From positions 50,777-114,776 of the forward strand of contig JAVTVY010025216.1 of the NCBI GenBank assembly GCA_036873755.1: DNA of 64,000 bases, written 5' to 3'. The stretch is from Hanleya hanleyi (lineage: Eukaryota > Mollusca > Polyplacophora > Lepidopleurida > Hanleyidae). The notes beneath the pieces are model-generated. The model did not search any database. It had not been told where the DNA came from and saw only the letters and a program-made list of their open reading frames with translations. Made by a program: the position numbers and the translations under genes. Below are positions 24,695 through 36,289 of the stretch, piece after piece (the first letter of the stretch is position 1; each line of letters begins with the position of its first letter).

Positions 24695-26690
24695 GCCTAT
24701 TAGGCTGTGGGGCCTTGTCGTCGGCAAGTACGTCCGGTCGGTCGTCCGGTCACACGGTCGTCCAGTCGTCAGTCGCCAACAATTCTTGTGACCGGTCTAG
24801 AAGCCAAACCGTTGTTTCTAGAGACTTCAAATTTGGTATACAGGATTGTTGGGTGGTCAGCCACAAGCCGTGTTGAATTTTGCGGTTTCCATGGCAACGT
24901 CAAGGAAAATTCATCAACAATTCTTGTGACCGGTCTAGAAGCCAAACCGTTGCTTCTAGAGACTTTGGCGGCCATTTTTAATTTATGCGAAACCGTCACA
25001 GCTTTCTCGTTACCAAGATTTCTCCAGAACGACTTATCCTCGGCACACCAATCTTGCCGTGCACATCCATATGCTCGTGAACCAGAACCCCTTTGAATCT
25101 GGACTCGATTGGATGGAAACTTTGGCGGCCATCTTTAATTTATGCGAAACCATGAATCTTGTGTATCTCGGAAGCAATTTCGCTGTTCATTGTGAAACTT
25201 GGTATGGATTATCGATACAACTTGCCGTGCACATCCATATGCTTGTGACCCAGAACTCTATTGAATCTGGGCCCGACTGGGTGGAAACTTTGGCAGCCGT
25301 CTTTAATTTAAGCGAAACCATGAATCTTGTGTATCTCGGAAACCATTTCGCCGTTCAGTGTGAAACTTGGTACAGATTATCGATACAACTTGCCGTTGAC
25401 ATCCATATGCTCGTGACCCAGAACCCTATTGAATCTGGACCCGATTGGGTGGAAACTTTGGTGGCCATCTTTAATTTATGCGAAACCATGAATCTTGTGT
25501 ATCTCGGAAACCATTTCGCTATTCAGTGTGAAATTTGGCATAGATTATCGATACATCAAGAAACTTTAAAGGAATGATCAAACCAGTTTCACTGATTGGA
25601 TAAAAGCCTTGGCGGCCATCTTTAATTTATGCAGAATCTTTAATGATGTATTTCTCTGATAGCATTGAAGTGTTCTATACGAAACTTGGTATACAACATC
25701 GATGTATCAAAAGACTTGCAATGAATAACCACATCAGTTCTTCTGAGAGGCGGAAAGATGGCCGGCCATGTTTAATTTATGCAAAATCATTAATGATCTC
25801 TGTCTCTGATGCCGTTCAAGTGCTCGATGTAAAATTTGGTAAACATCATGGATGCATCAAGAGACATGATGAATGACAGAACTGTTTTTTTTCTGATTGG
25901 GCGGAAATCTTGGCGGCCATCTTTAATTTATGCGAAATTGTTAATGATGTATATCTCTGATACCATTTAAGTGTTCTATATGAAACTTGGTACACAGCAT
26001 CGATGTATCAAGAGACTTGCACTGAATAACCACATCAGTTCCTCTGAATTACGGAAAGGATAGGCAGCCATCTTTAATTCGTGCAAAATCATTAATGATC
26101 TCTATCTCTGATAACATTCAAGTGCTCAATGTAAAATTTGATATACGCCATCATTGCATCAAGAGACTTACGATGAATGACAGAACTGGTTTCTCTGATT
26201 GGAGGGAAATCTTGGTGACCATTTTAATTTATGTAAAATCATTAATGATCTTTATCTGATACCATTTCAGTGCTTCATATGAAACTACAAATCAGCGATA
26301 CACCAAGAAACTTACGATTAATGACAACCAATTTCTCTGATTAGGTGGAAAACTTAATTGCTATCTTTAATTTATGTAAAATCTATACCTCTGTTGCTGT
26401 AACTATTCAAGGGTTTGATGCAAGACTTTGTATGCATCATCAGTACATCAAGAGACTAAAAATGAACGACCGAACTGTTTTCTCTGATTGGATGGAAACC
26501 TTGACAGCCGTTTTCAATTTATGTAAAATCATTGATGATCTATATATCCTTTGATACTGTTTAAGTGTTAGTATGCTTGGTATACTTCATGGATACATCA
26601 AGAGACAAGTAATGACTGCCGGTTTCTCTGATTGGGCGGAAGACTTTGTGCCCATTTCTGATTGCAAGTTTTTTGATAATCTGTATGTTT
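24695..26690 (+). repeat. Degenerate tandem array, 168-bp core units
   Basis: About ten units repeat GGCGGCCATCTTTAATTTATG and TCGATACA-CAAGA blocks. GGAAAC marks at 25115, 25283 and 25451 give an exact 168-bp period; later units are about 150 bp and more diverged. The left end (24.77-24.97 kb) has a different duplicated block, ATTCTTGTGACCGGTCTAGA. The array lies inside an S8-gene intron. Confidence 0.75.
25059..25577 (+). other. Open frame across three 56-codon repeats
   Basis: The 168-bp period is a multiple of three, so a 172-codon frame stays open with repeats containing HIHMLVTQN, ESGPDWVETLAAIFNL and NLVYLGNHFA. It lies on the strand opposite to the host gene, and no splice or promoter signal was seen. 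It may be a by-product of the repeat length rather than a gene. Confidence 0.25.
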
Positions 26691-27550
26691 GCCACTTGAC
26701 TGCTTGATGTTCCTGATATTTTCAAAGTAGTACATGTATGATTCAAATTGAATAGATTGTGAATGGCTGGCACCCAGAGCCGAGGGGTTTTAGATGCGCG
26801 GCTTCGTATTCCTATCTTAACTCTATATTACTTGGCTCCCACTGAAATCGGAAGACTTTTGTTATTGTTCAGATTATTATTAGGGCTCAAAGCAAGAATG
26901 GTCTGAAGCCTTGTGTTTTTGTTCAGAATATTTTTGTTCTTCCGCTATATTTTTCGCACCTGGTATGTCAAATTATTTATTATAGTTCTCCAATTCATCC
27001 AACATCCCACACTTTTACAAGCCACTGCTAAAGCATCTTCTGCATTCAACCAAATCTTTCAGGCTTTTACACATGCATTTTCCATTCATTGTGTACCAAT
27101 TTTACACTGACTAAAACTGTCTGGCTGACAGGTTGTTGCACCTTTAAGGTGCTGCCTCATGTTTACCTCGATTTTAGAGAGTGGGATCGCCCTAACCTGT
27201 TGATCTGCAGCAAGGGATATCATTTCCCGATCAAAAGCGTTGAAGATATTTTCGTAAATTGTGATCGTGCTCATGTTTCTAAGTCAAACGCCATATTATA
27301 AATGTCAGTCATATTTCTTTTCGTATTCTCTGACTATCTTAAATGGATGTGGTATGATGATCTTCATATAACACCTCGTGTGGGAACGTGTTTATTATTG
27401 CATTTGACAAATTTAGTTTGACATTTGTGATGACGACATGCACATTTTATCACGTTGGGCCTTTGCCCACGCAACAATATTTTCCCGAAGGCTCTAGACA
27501 TAAAGGTAAAATAGAACAAAGTTATCAAATCGGTTATCGTGAACCGATGT

Positions 27551-27703
27551 GATGGATAAGAATGTCCAGGTGATTAGTGTTCCTTTTCATATCCTTTTCT
27601 ATTACAACCAAGGACGGACACTTGTCCCCGATGTGGAAAACAGTGTCCTACCTGGGTTAGAAGTTAGGAGCCGGACACTCGTAACCACCAGATATTCTTA
27701 GTC
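27551..27703 (+). repeat. Dispersed repeat, copy 2 (mate at 19938)
   Basis: Shares GATTAGTGTTCCTTTTCATA, AAGGACGGACACTTGTCCCC and CAGTGTCCTA with the copy at 19938-20095. Confidence 0.6.
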
Positions 27704-27906
27704 TCCACATCGACTTTTCATCACCGGTTTAGATACCCCTCACCACCTCTCTGAGGTATATGTAAAGTATATGTTGAATATTTTATCTCAGTTTATTTTA
27801 TCTCATTCACCTCTCCCCTTGAATTTATTACGTACTCTGGAGGCAAATACAACTCTATCGTTATATGCGCTCAAAAAACAGTTTGGTGTCATCGTTTGGA
27901 ATTCAC

Positions 27907-28077
27907 CTTTTCCTATATGATACATTCTATGCAAACTATGGACCATAGCAACAGAAAATATCAATATCCCAAGACTTTGCAAGATGCTACCAAAGTACCA
28001 TAACAGTCGTGTGCGTATAGAGACAGATAGGGGTGGACCAATCGACATACAGCAGTAAAAGCTGGGCCAGTGCACAT
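27907..28077 (-). CDS. Candidate exon of S8 gene with a hydrophobic helix
   Basis: The 171-bp stretch has a good acceptor (TTCTTGCTTAATTCCATGTAG) and ends at AAAG|GTGAAT, again class 1-1. The peptide includes a hydrophobic segment, WYFGSILQSLGILIFSVAMV, that could be a membrane helix. It has no counterpart after the second S8-like domain, and skipping it keeps the frame. It may therefore be an alternative exon or a chance match. Confidence 0.35.
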
Positions 28078-29783
28078 CTACATGGAATTAAGCAAGAATA
28101 AAACCACAAAATTTCTAGGGGTATTTGTTATATACCGTCGGTCACAAATTTATTAACACAATTGTACCCCACTGAACTCGAAAATGCCAATTCAGTGATG
28201 TCATACCTGTATTATGGCGTCCAAATTTTAATAAATCACTCGTTCTTGCAAGTTGTACTTTTTGAGAAAAGCACATGAGAAACTTTTTGTATTGTGCGAC
28301 ACCCAAGGACAAGGTTATATTGGATCGTTTTATAATTATCGCCAAAAGAATGTCGATAATGTGTTCGCTATTGTGCCATTATTTCTTCAGTGTCAGTGTG
28401 TTAATTTTTGAAAAAATGGCCGCCGTATTTTCGATATGTACATGCCTACCGCTTCAAAGATCAAAGTCAAGGCCGAGTCCTGACACAAGTGTTGACCTTG
28501 TGACGCCATGTAGGTCATGTGACCTCATTTTCAGATTGATCGTGTCAGCCGTCCAAGATTTGATTATCAAAATTTTGCAGTCATATAGAGACGCTCCTGG
28601 AGGACAGAGGTCAAATTTAAGGTCATATTCTTTTCTGTCATTAGTGTTCATTAGTATTTGGAGAATCAATGCGTACCTTTTTTGCGTACAATGTGACGGA
28701 TTTTGAAAAAACATTAAAGTGGAGATAACTATTTGTTCTTGTTATGTAACAGTTTTAAAATGGAACTGAGACATGGTCATATGAAAGACTTGCGAATCCT
28801 CAAATCTCTCACATATATGCTGTACAATGCAAGATATAGAGCGAAGATACGAAAAAGACCACCAGGGGAGAGAACTCGAAAACTGATTGTGTGACCTACT
28901 TACGTTATGATATCATTTTATTGGGATTATCTTCAAAGATTTACAGTGTAAATCTCAACTACGTATTCTCAGTCGTTCGGTCAATATTCATTAAAGGATT
29001 TTTCGCTTCAGAGGCTTATAAGTTTAAAGGTCAAGGTCAAACGCGTAGCCCACCCGCCAAACTTCAGACCCATACCTTTATGTGCCAATTATCGAAACTG
29101 TAGTGCGAATTGTTTCGGTTGTAGGGCGTAGACAAAATTGGGCAGAATAATACTAATAATCGATAGAAGAACACTAGATATTTCCATTCGAAATCGAAAG
29201 ACATAATAAGAATACCAATTTTACGAGGTTTCCAACCACTGGCTAGGAACCCTAATAATAAGAATAGCAATTATAGGTCTCCAGCCTCTGGCTTGGAGCC
29301 GTGATTATGGAACATTAATATTGGAAAATGTATCTGGGACAAGACAACAGAATGGAATCTATTTAGCTGTCTGTTTAAAGATAGTCGTCATGTCACTTGT
29401 GTGCTGAACGCTGTAAGGTTTTTATATGCATGAAGCATACTTGTTTTCAGCAGAACTTGAAGTTGGACGATTACGTCCCACTATATTAATATTTAATGTA
29501 ATTAGTGAAGTGATCACTTCTTTTTTGTTTTTGTTTATTAGGATGTTGCCAATTGTTCAATGCATAATGTACCAAAATAATTGTACCAAAAATACAATAC
29601 AAATGTCAGAATTGTATTTTGTATGTGTTGCACTGTCTATAGCCTTTATATTACTTTATCATTTGGCCTCCTCTCTATTGCCTCCTTAAATATATAAATC
29701 AATCAATCATCTGGGGACGGTCCACGTTGCAGGAAAACGAAAGGATGGAAGATAGAACATAATGCCCCAACTGAAAATCATAC
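28078..29783. other. Intron sequence
   Basis: Contains a short tandem duplication at about 29205-29305 (TCCAACCACTGGCTAGGAACC against TCCAGCCTCTGGCTTGGAGCC), and several TGACCTTG/AAGGTCA-type motifs at 28.45-28.65 and 29.03 kb. No exon was recognised. Confidence 0.4.
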
Positions 29784-30635
29784 CTATAAGATCCGCAAAA
29801 GCCAGATTCAGGGCACAAATTCCAGCCACAAATGGTGTTGCATAAGAGGTTCCCTTCAGTTTAACGATGCTGTAATTTGATAGGGCTATCGGAACGTCCT
29901 CGCCATGCCCAAGAATGTCCACCTCTCTCCCAGCGGAGCTGAACTTGGACCGTTTTCCGTGGGCATCGTGACTGCCAACACATATGACATTGCCCATCCT
30001 CGCTGGATACCTGATAATTGGGGTCTCACAATCGTTTTTATTCTGGGAACAGCACACGATAATTTTTCCATCGGCCAGAGCAGAATATACAGCAGATGCT
30101 AGATTCTGATGAAATGATTCGTACGTTATTGATATAGATATTATATCCACACCCTTCTCCACAGCCCACATTATGCCATCAGCTAGCCACGATGATTCAC
30201 ATTTTTTCCCGTCATCTGACGCGACTTTGCCAACCACCAGCTCTGCAAACGGTGCAACGCCTTGAATTGTATCAGTCGATGGATATTGTGTATATGCCCT
30301 ATATTGGCAACCTAGCGCGATGATTGCACAAGTGGTTCCATGCCCATTAATATCAACTGCCACGCCCTTGTCACTTGGATCATTCAAAAAGTCTTTCTGG
30401 AAGCCGGATTGCTCAATTTTCTCCTTTCGGTCTCTGAACGCCTTATGGTGAATATCGACTCCCGTGTCTAAGATGGCAATTCGAACAGGCTTCGTCAGGT
30501 ATGGTGTTAGTGATTTGATACCAAGATCTAATCTGCCGGTCTTTTTCCTAGCCAACTTCATCAATTGATTATGACATCGTTGAATTGCCGCTTCTTGAGT
30601 TTCCTTTCCTGTGGTTGCCATGTTGGTGTTATTTT
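29784..30635 (-). CDS. Exon encoding an intact S8 (subtilisin-like) protease domain
   Basis: Peptidase family S8 serine protease domain. From the ATG at 30621 (context CCAACATGG) the residues are: Asp52 in ILDTGVD, His94 in INGHGTTCA, a probable oxyanion Asn194 in CCSQNKND, and Ser259 in KGTSYATPFVAG. All catalytic elements are therefore present. There is no signal peptide and no I9-type propeptide, so a cytosolic protease is likely. The exon starts after TTTTTGTCCATTGTAG and ends at ATAG|GTATGA, class 1-1. The open frame runs on past that donor to 29707, but the last 25 codons look intronic. Whether coding begins at this ATG or in an earlier exon is open. Helical N-terminal residues (AAIQRCHNQLMKLARKK) precede the domain. 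The substrate is unknown. Confidence 0.86.
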
Positions 30636-31632
30636 CTACAATGGACAAAAATTAGGAATTTAAAAAGGATTAAAGAACAGGATGAATACGGAATATAATA
30701 TTTTTAATGAATTGGCAGATGGAATGTTATCGGACTGATGAGTTGTGGGTCTTCTGTTATTTATAGCTATGGGACGAAACCATCAGATATATTACAACAG
30801 CAGACAGATAACTGGCTACTGGGATGAGGAAACTAAGACAAGACCCTTAAATCTAGTTTTAAACTAGATACAGTCGATCAAATACGGTGGAAGAGGCATC
30901 CTATTTGCACATACATCCATTATTTCTTAAGATAATAATCCTAAACAATATAATGAAGCAAGGTATCCACAAACAAAGCGCCGCCTATTGGCAAATGCGT
31001 ATGGACTGTGAAAAGTGGCATTGTGTCCACATACCAAAGTCGCAAAGTCTTCCTCAAGTCTTTCTTTATTTTTTGTCTGAAAACAAATTCTACTTGGCCC
31101 AGGTGGCACTATTTATTATTATCGTACCTCTAGGATCTGGAGACGATCCGATTAAAATTTTGACATGGATAACTATCCATTTCTGGATAGTAATATTCCA
31201 GAAAGACTTGCATACCGCGTAAACATATCTCACCAGCTTGCACTTCCTAGATAATATGCGGACTTTGACGATTTTAATGAAGGCCAAAGAAACTGCAGGG
31301 CCAAGCCACAAATTATCTCGATTCAAAGTTTCTAAAATTCTGTGAAAAATATCGTACGCTGACGCAAAATACAATGATAGCATGCAGGATTTCCGGCGCT
31401 ACTTTTCGTATCCTGTGTGTCATTCCGCTTTACCCTGGGCTTGCGGCCGTATGAATATTATGCCTTTTACATTTCATTTCCATGATGTTCAAATAAACAG
31501 ACACAATGAAAGCGTGACCGAGATGCATACTCTGGAAATGGCTTGGTGGTAGCCGTCATACGAAACAGGTATCTTATGAATAGTTAATGTCGGATCTGAA
31601 GTTTGATACCTCATCTCATTTTCGATCAGGGT
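30636..31632. other. Upstream region of the S8 gene
   Basis: Expected to hold the first intron, 5' UTR or promoter. A 97-codon minus-strand open frame at 31383-31090 (with FHRILETLNRDNLWLGPA) has donor-like sites, but I could not place it in a consistent exon. A short retroelement fragment (GAAAGCGTGACCGAGATGCAT) is at about 31508. Confidence 0.3.
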
Positions 31633-31988
31633 GCTTTGCGCTACGCTGCATTTTCGCCTGTAGGGGTCTCACCATTTTTTACAGAATTCTTGTGAAAACC
31701 AAGAACTGTTCTATCTGATTGTTTTTCTGATCGCAAAATGTATATTTATCTCGAAATACAATAAACAGTTATTCAATATATTTCAAAACGCTAGTTTCAC
31801 ACAGTTTGAAGGCAACGTTTTGACAAATTACTCTAGAACTATACGTTGCGGAAATATATATCGGCTGATATCAATTCGCCCAGCTAGACGGTCGCCATCT
31901 TCGTTCACTGTGGCAACAGCTGACCTCGGGTCAACTCCGGTACAGTCCGTGAGACACTTACAGCGCTAAATGGAGTGGCGTAAAGCAG
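31633..31988. mobile_element. MITE, copy 2
   Basis: TIRs of about 38 bp (TGCTTTGCGCTACGCTGCAT inward against TGCTTTACGCCACTCCATTT) lie at 31633-31670 and 31949-31988. The interior matches the copy at 2213-2570. Non-coding. Confidence 0.6.
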
Positions 31989-32029
31989 AACGAAATGATT
32001 GCCTGGTAAATCTTGACCTCATCCATACA

Positions 32030-32838
32030 AATTATTAATATACAAGCGTCTATTCCGTCTATCGGTGTTCAGCCGTCGTCCAATAAAGAATTTCGCATTA
32101 ATAATCCAAAAGGTCTAATTCACATAACAGCATAAGCACCAAATAAAAAAGAGAACAAATCAGGGTATACATAAAAGTAGGCTTGTTCCTATGATGACGG
32201 CAAGACCTCACGATGTACCAAAAATATCAAATCCTTGTCATTTATCAGTATTCTTAATCCATTTGGTTTTCCTTGTAAAGTCGTTATATAGATTATGATG
32301 TATCTCAGTCACGTTTTGATTGTGTCTGTTCATATGATAAGCATAAGGATCTTGAAATACCACAGGTTAAGCTCAGGTGAACACAAGTTTCGAAACGTAA
32401 CACCACAGATATTGCACGCTACCCTCGTATTCTGCTATCAACATGTGGAATGTATCGCCAAAGTTAAAAAATTCATATAGAAGCGCTTGGTCATGTTGGT
32501 GGTTTAACCCTATTTTATAAGCTTCTGCGATAATTCTTTGTGACGCTGATTAATATCGCCACATTTAACAGAAAGCTAGCAAATGCTACTAGGCGAGAGA
32601 TGTATACGCCATATGCATAGACGAGAGAGAAGGCCCGCTTCTTTTTTTATAGGGATACATATATTTCCTTGTCCGCGTCATTTATATAGCGATTATCCAC
32701 AGCGAGACGGTTCATCTGTCTACCGTTTGGTGAATGAGAAGGGAACGCTTGAAATGATCTGCTTTTTAAAAGCGTCTGCATATAGTTGTATTCATGAGAG
32801 AACCTGCATCGGTTGGCCAAACAAGGTGCACAGATAAT
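32030..32838 (-). pseudogene. Broken reverse transcriptase element, copy A
   Basis: Minus-strand readings recover fragments seen in the better copy at 36060-35437: LAVDNRYIND, then AYGVYISRLVAFA, followed by the shared 3' non-coding region. The catalytic YIDD region is disrupted and frames shift repeatedly. It is truncated at the 5' side. Confidence 0.6.
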
Positions 32839-33579
32839 ACCCGGTTAGTACACAAAGCCATTAACTGACTACTCTAGACACGTAGAGCAAGAGACAGATA
32901 ACTGGCTGCTTTGGCTGTAGATATCTGGGGGAAAAAAGGAGGACAAGCAATGCAACAAGCGGATAAGGCTTGGTTGGGCGGAAAGTACATTCATCAGGGC
33001 TTATACAATTCAAGCGACAATTTTGAGTGTATCATTATTGCAATTCATTATTGCAGTTCACGTGGACAGTTACGGCTTTTGGCGTTGGACACACCGGTTC
33101 TCGTTAGATCACCGAAGTTAACCAACGTTTAGCTTGGACAATACTTGACTGGGTGACCGGGTGCAGTACTGGCTGGGCTGATCAGTGCCCAGAGTAATAG
33201 GAACTGAGAGCACTCTCGTGTTCCGGCACATATAGGCACCGTTTTGATATGGCTGATACATGGCTGAAAACGACGTTAAACCCTACTCCTCACTCTTACT
33301 CACTTCCCAATTCTCTGTACCAATGGTCTAATAAAACTGCAATGATACAGTGGCGTTCGGATGAGTATTTCCGACGGTTAAATGGGTGACAAGTGTGACA
33401 GGAAGTAGAAAATGTTCCTGTTTATTCGACGACTATTGTGCAATTTTCAAAATGATCCGTTGAATACTCTACGTTCACAGGAGAATTTTTGATGATAAAG
33501 GGGCATAACTGCGGGGATTTAAGCGCAACAGGAAGTCCAAAGTCCACAGGAAGTCCAAATGAATTGATAATACCTATAG

Positions 33580-34150
33580 GATTAATCATGTTATTCAAGA
33601 CCTATTTCATATTCCATATAACAGTATTAGCACCAAATTCAAAAAGACAATCATAGTATACATAAACATAAGCTTGTTTCCTGCAAGAGAGAAGCGGTCA
33701 ACAGTTTTCAATGATGCCGGCAAGACATCATGATGTTCCAAAAATATCAAATCCGTATCGCTGATCAGTATTCTTAATCCATAATATTCGTTGTAAAGTC
33801 GTCATCTAAAGAATGATGTATCTCAGTCACACTTTGATTGTGACTGTTCATATGAGTACCATGAGAGTCTTGAAGTACATGGGTTCATACGGCCCCTAGC
33901 CCCGGGTTAAACGGAATTAGACACAAGTTATGAAATGTAGCGCCATAGATTTTGCACGCTACGTTCATATTTTGCTATCAACATGCGATATGTATCGCCA
34001 AATTTGAGAAACTTTGAGTGGAGGCGCTTGGTGGAATAGCCCTGTTTTATAAGTTTCTGCAACAATGTTTTGTGATGTTGGTTAAACTCATCACATTTAA
34101 CACAGGATCTAGCAAATGCTACTAAGCGAGATATGTATACGCCATATGCA
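33580..34150 (-). pseudogene. Reverse transcriptase element 3' part, copy B
   Basis: The minus strand reads AYGVYISRLVAFARSCVKCD, then HHKTLLQKLIKQGYSTKRLH. This resembles the C-terminal region that follows the RT core in this family. The shared non-coding 3' segment (GATGCCGGCAAGACATCATG on the plus strand) follows. Only the C-terminal part is present. Confidence 0.6.
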
Positions 34151-34738
34151 GGTAAAATATCGCAGCGAAGTAGAAATGCACTTGCACATCTTTATTCTGT
34201 GGGGCTACTTTGTAATAGTTTTCTGAACCGTCAAAAAAATACTTCAGTAGTTGTGTTCACAATTATATTTTCAACGAATCATGAGCATTACAGTGGAAAG
34301 AGAAAAATGCCAAAGGAAATAAAAAAAGTCGTCACATGGTGATGAAATATGAGCGAAATCTGTAGAATTAGTTACATTCATGAATGCACGAACAGGTGAG
34401 AGGAGGAACAATTACAAGCGTCTAGTCCGTCATTCATAATCCAGCCGTCGTCCATTAGAGAATATCCGCGTCCATAATCCAAAGACCTATTTCATATTCC
34501 ATATAACATATTCCATACTAAAAGAAAGTTAAATACAAGCGCCTAGCTCCGTCATTCAATTTTCAGCCGTCGTCGTCCATAAGGGAATTTCCGCGTCTCG
34601 TCATTTTGACTGGCGTACAAAAACAGACAGACAGATCTTAACTCGTTTGGATAAGGACAACTGGGACAATAACGAAATATTTTTCAAATAACAGAACTAA
34701 TGGTATAACACAATGAATTTGTTCAGGATAATCGTCAG

Positions 34739-35343
34739 ATACATATCTCGCCTAGTAGCATTTGTTAGATCCTGTGTTAAATGTGACGATTTTAATCAAC
34801 GTCACAAAACAGTGTTGCATAAACTTATAAAACAGGGCTATACCACCAAGCGCCCCCACTCATAGTAAAATACGAGCGTCGCTTGCAAGATCTATGGCGT
34901 AACGTTGCGTAACTTGTGTCTGAATCCACTCAACCTTGGGCTAGGGGTCGTATGAACCCATGTACTTCAAGATCATCACGGTTCTCATATGAACAGTCAC
35001 AATCAAAGCGTGACTGAGAAACATCAATCTATAGATGACGACTTTACAACGAATATTATGGATTGAGAATACTGGTCAGCGATGCCAGCATCATCAAACA
35101 TTGTTGACCGCTTCTCTCTTGCAGAAAACTAGCCTATGTTTATGCATACTATTGTCTTTTTTGAATTTGGTGCTAATACGGTTATATGGAATACAAAATA
35201 GGTCTTTGGATTGTGGACGCGGATGTTCTCTAATGGACGACGGCTGGATTATGAATGACGGACTAGACGCTTGTAATTTGGATCATGGACGCGGATATTC
35301 TTTAATGGACGACGACTGAATTATGAATGAGGGAGCAGACGCT
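34739..35343 (+). pseudogene. Reverse transcriptase element 3' part, inverted copy C
   Basis: The plus strand reads ISRLVAFVRSCVKCDDFN, then HKTVLHKLIKQGYTTKRP, followed by the same 3' region as the other copies. Homology begins exactly at the point (after GCATATGGCGTA) where the minus-strand RT body at 36060-35437 stops. This suggests that an element's 3' segment was inverted in place. Confidence 0.6.
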
Positions 35344-35436
35344 TGTGACTAAACGTCTGTCAAGCCTAGATTCAGAATCATAGTAGTTCTTCAAGTCTAA
35401 CCGCGTTCTCCAAATCTCCATTTACCTTCTATCTAC
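35344..35436 (-). repeat. Short fragment of the P-type module family
   Basis: Reverse complement of the AGGTAAATGGAGAT / ACTACTATGATT.TGAATCTAGG block also found at about 39.35, 44.48, 45.47, 48.25 and 49.69 kb. Confidence 0.6.
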
Positions 35437-36223
35437 ACGCCATATGCAGGTCCCACCGAAATATCATTGTCCAGAAAGAGATAGTTTACGATATCGAAAT
35501 TGTAATCATCTCCTTTGTCATAAATTCACCGAGAGAGAAAGCCCTCTTCATTTTTATAGAGATCTAGGTCTAAATATGATGAGCGTGTAGTGCAGTCCGT
35601 AGTTTCCTTCAAATCCAGTGAAGAAGGATATATATCCATCATTGCAGCATTTATATAGCGATTATCCACAGCGAGAAGATCGTCTATATAGCGTTTGGCC
35701 AATGAGGAAAGAAACGAGCTTTGAATGGATCGGTTTTTGAAAGCGCCTGCATACAGTAATATTCATAAGAGAACACATATGGGTCAGCCAACAAAGTGCA
35801 CAATTAGTACCCATTGGAATACCTATATGCTGTTGGTATATTGTGTTGCCAAAATTCACATAGATATTTTTAATGAGAAATTCAAGCAACTCTATAAACA
35901 AAGAAACATCCCATGAATAATATCTCTTGCACGTAGTTGAGTTAAAGAATGCTTCATGGCTTCCGACATTAATACATCTTCGATCAGTTTTTTTGAACAC
36001 AGATACTAGACGGTCAATAAGGTCCTGCTGAGGGATTGTGCTAGAGTCGAGAAATCCCATGTGGATACATGTCTGTACGGTATGTGACCTTTAGCATAAA
36101 GTTCTTCCGTAAGGCATTTTGAGTTTTCAACACCAGAGTAACAGTGGCGCAATACCTTTGCCAAAAGCTTTTACCCCCTGATGGGCCCTCATCAACAGGG
36201 TTGAAAGAAGCTTGGTGGTTCAA
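35437..36223 (-). pseudogene. Reverse transcriptase body, frameshifted
   Basis: Visible motifs in order are: a DSSTIPQQDLIDRL stretch (degraded FSTLYTxIP-type motif), LLEFLIKNIYVNFGNTIYQQ, then GIPMGTNCA. A frameshift follows, after which LLADPYVFSYE continues in another frame. A second shift precedes RYIDDLLAV, the catalytic YxDD box. SYLDLDLYKNEEG follows, then a stop, YDKGDD and PAYGV. This is the RT type with GIPMGTNCAPLLADL and RYIDD seen in many metazoan genomes. I think it is Penelope-like or related, but did not confirm the class. At least two frameshifts and a stop make it non-functional. Confidence 0.7.
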
Positions 36224-36289
36224 CTTCCAGGAACAGCTATGAATCTAGCTTTGTATGGTGATTCATGCATTTTGGGAATCCAGTATACT

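Noticed and set aside
24769..24999. Minus-strand ORF over the GACCGGTCTAGA duplication
   Set aside because: It covers two copies of a non-coding repeat block; the frame is incidental.
27086..27274. Minus-strand ORF (FNAFDREMISLAADQQ) as an S8-gene exon
   Set aside because: Its possible donor is in phase 0, unlike all the other exons, and no acceptor is evident.
31090..31383. 97-codon minus-strand ORF upstream of the S8 exon as a 5' exon
   Set aside because: Donor and acceptor phases do not combine into one consistent frame with the S8 exon; kept only as a remark.
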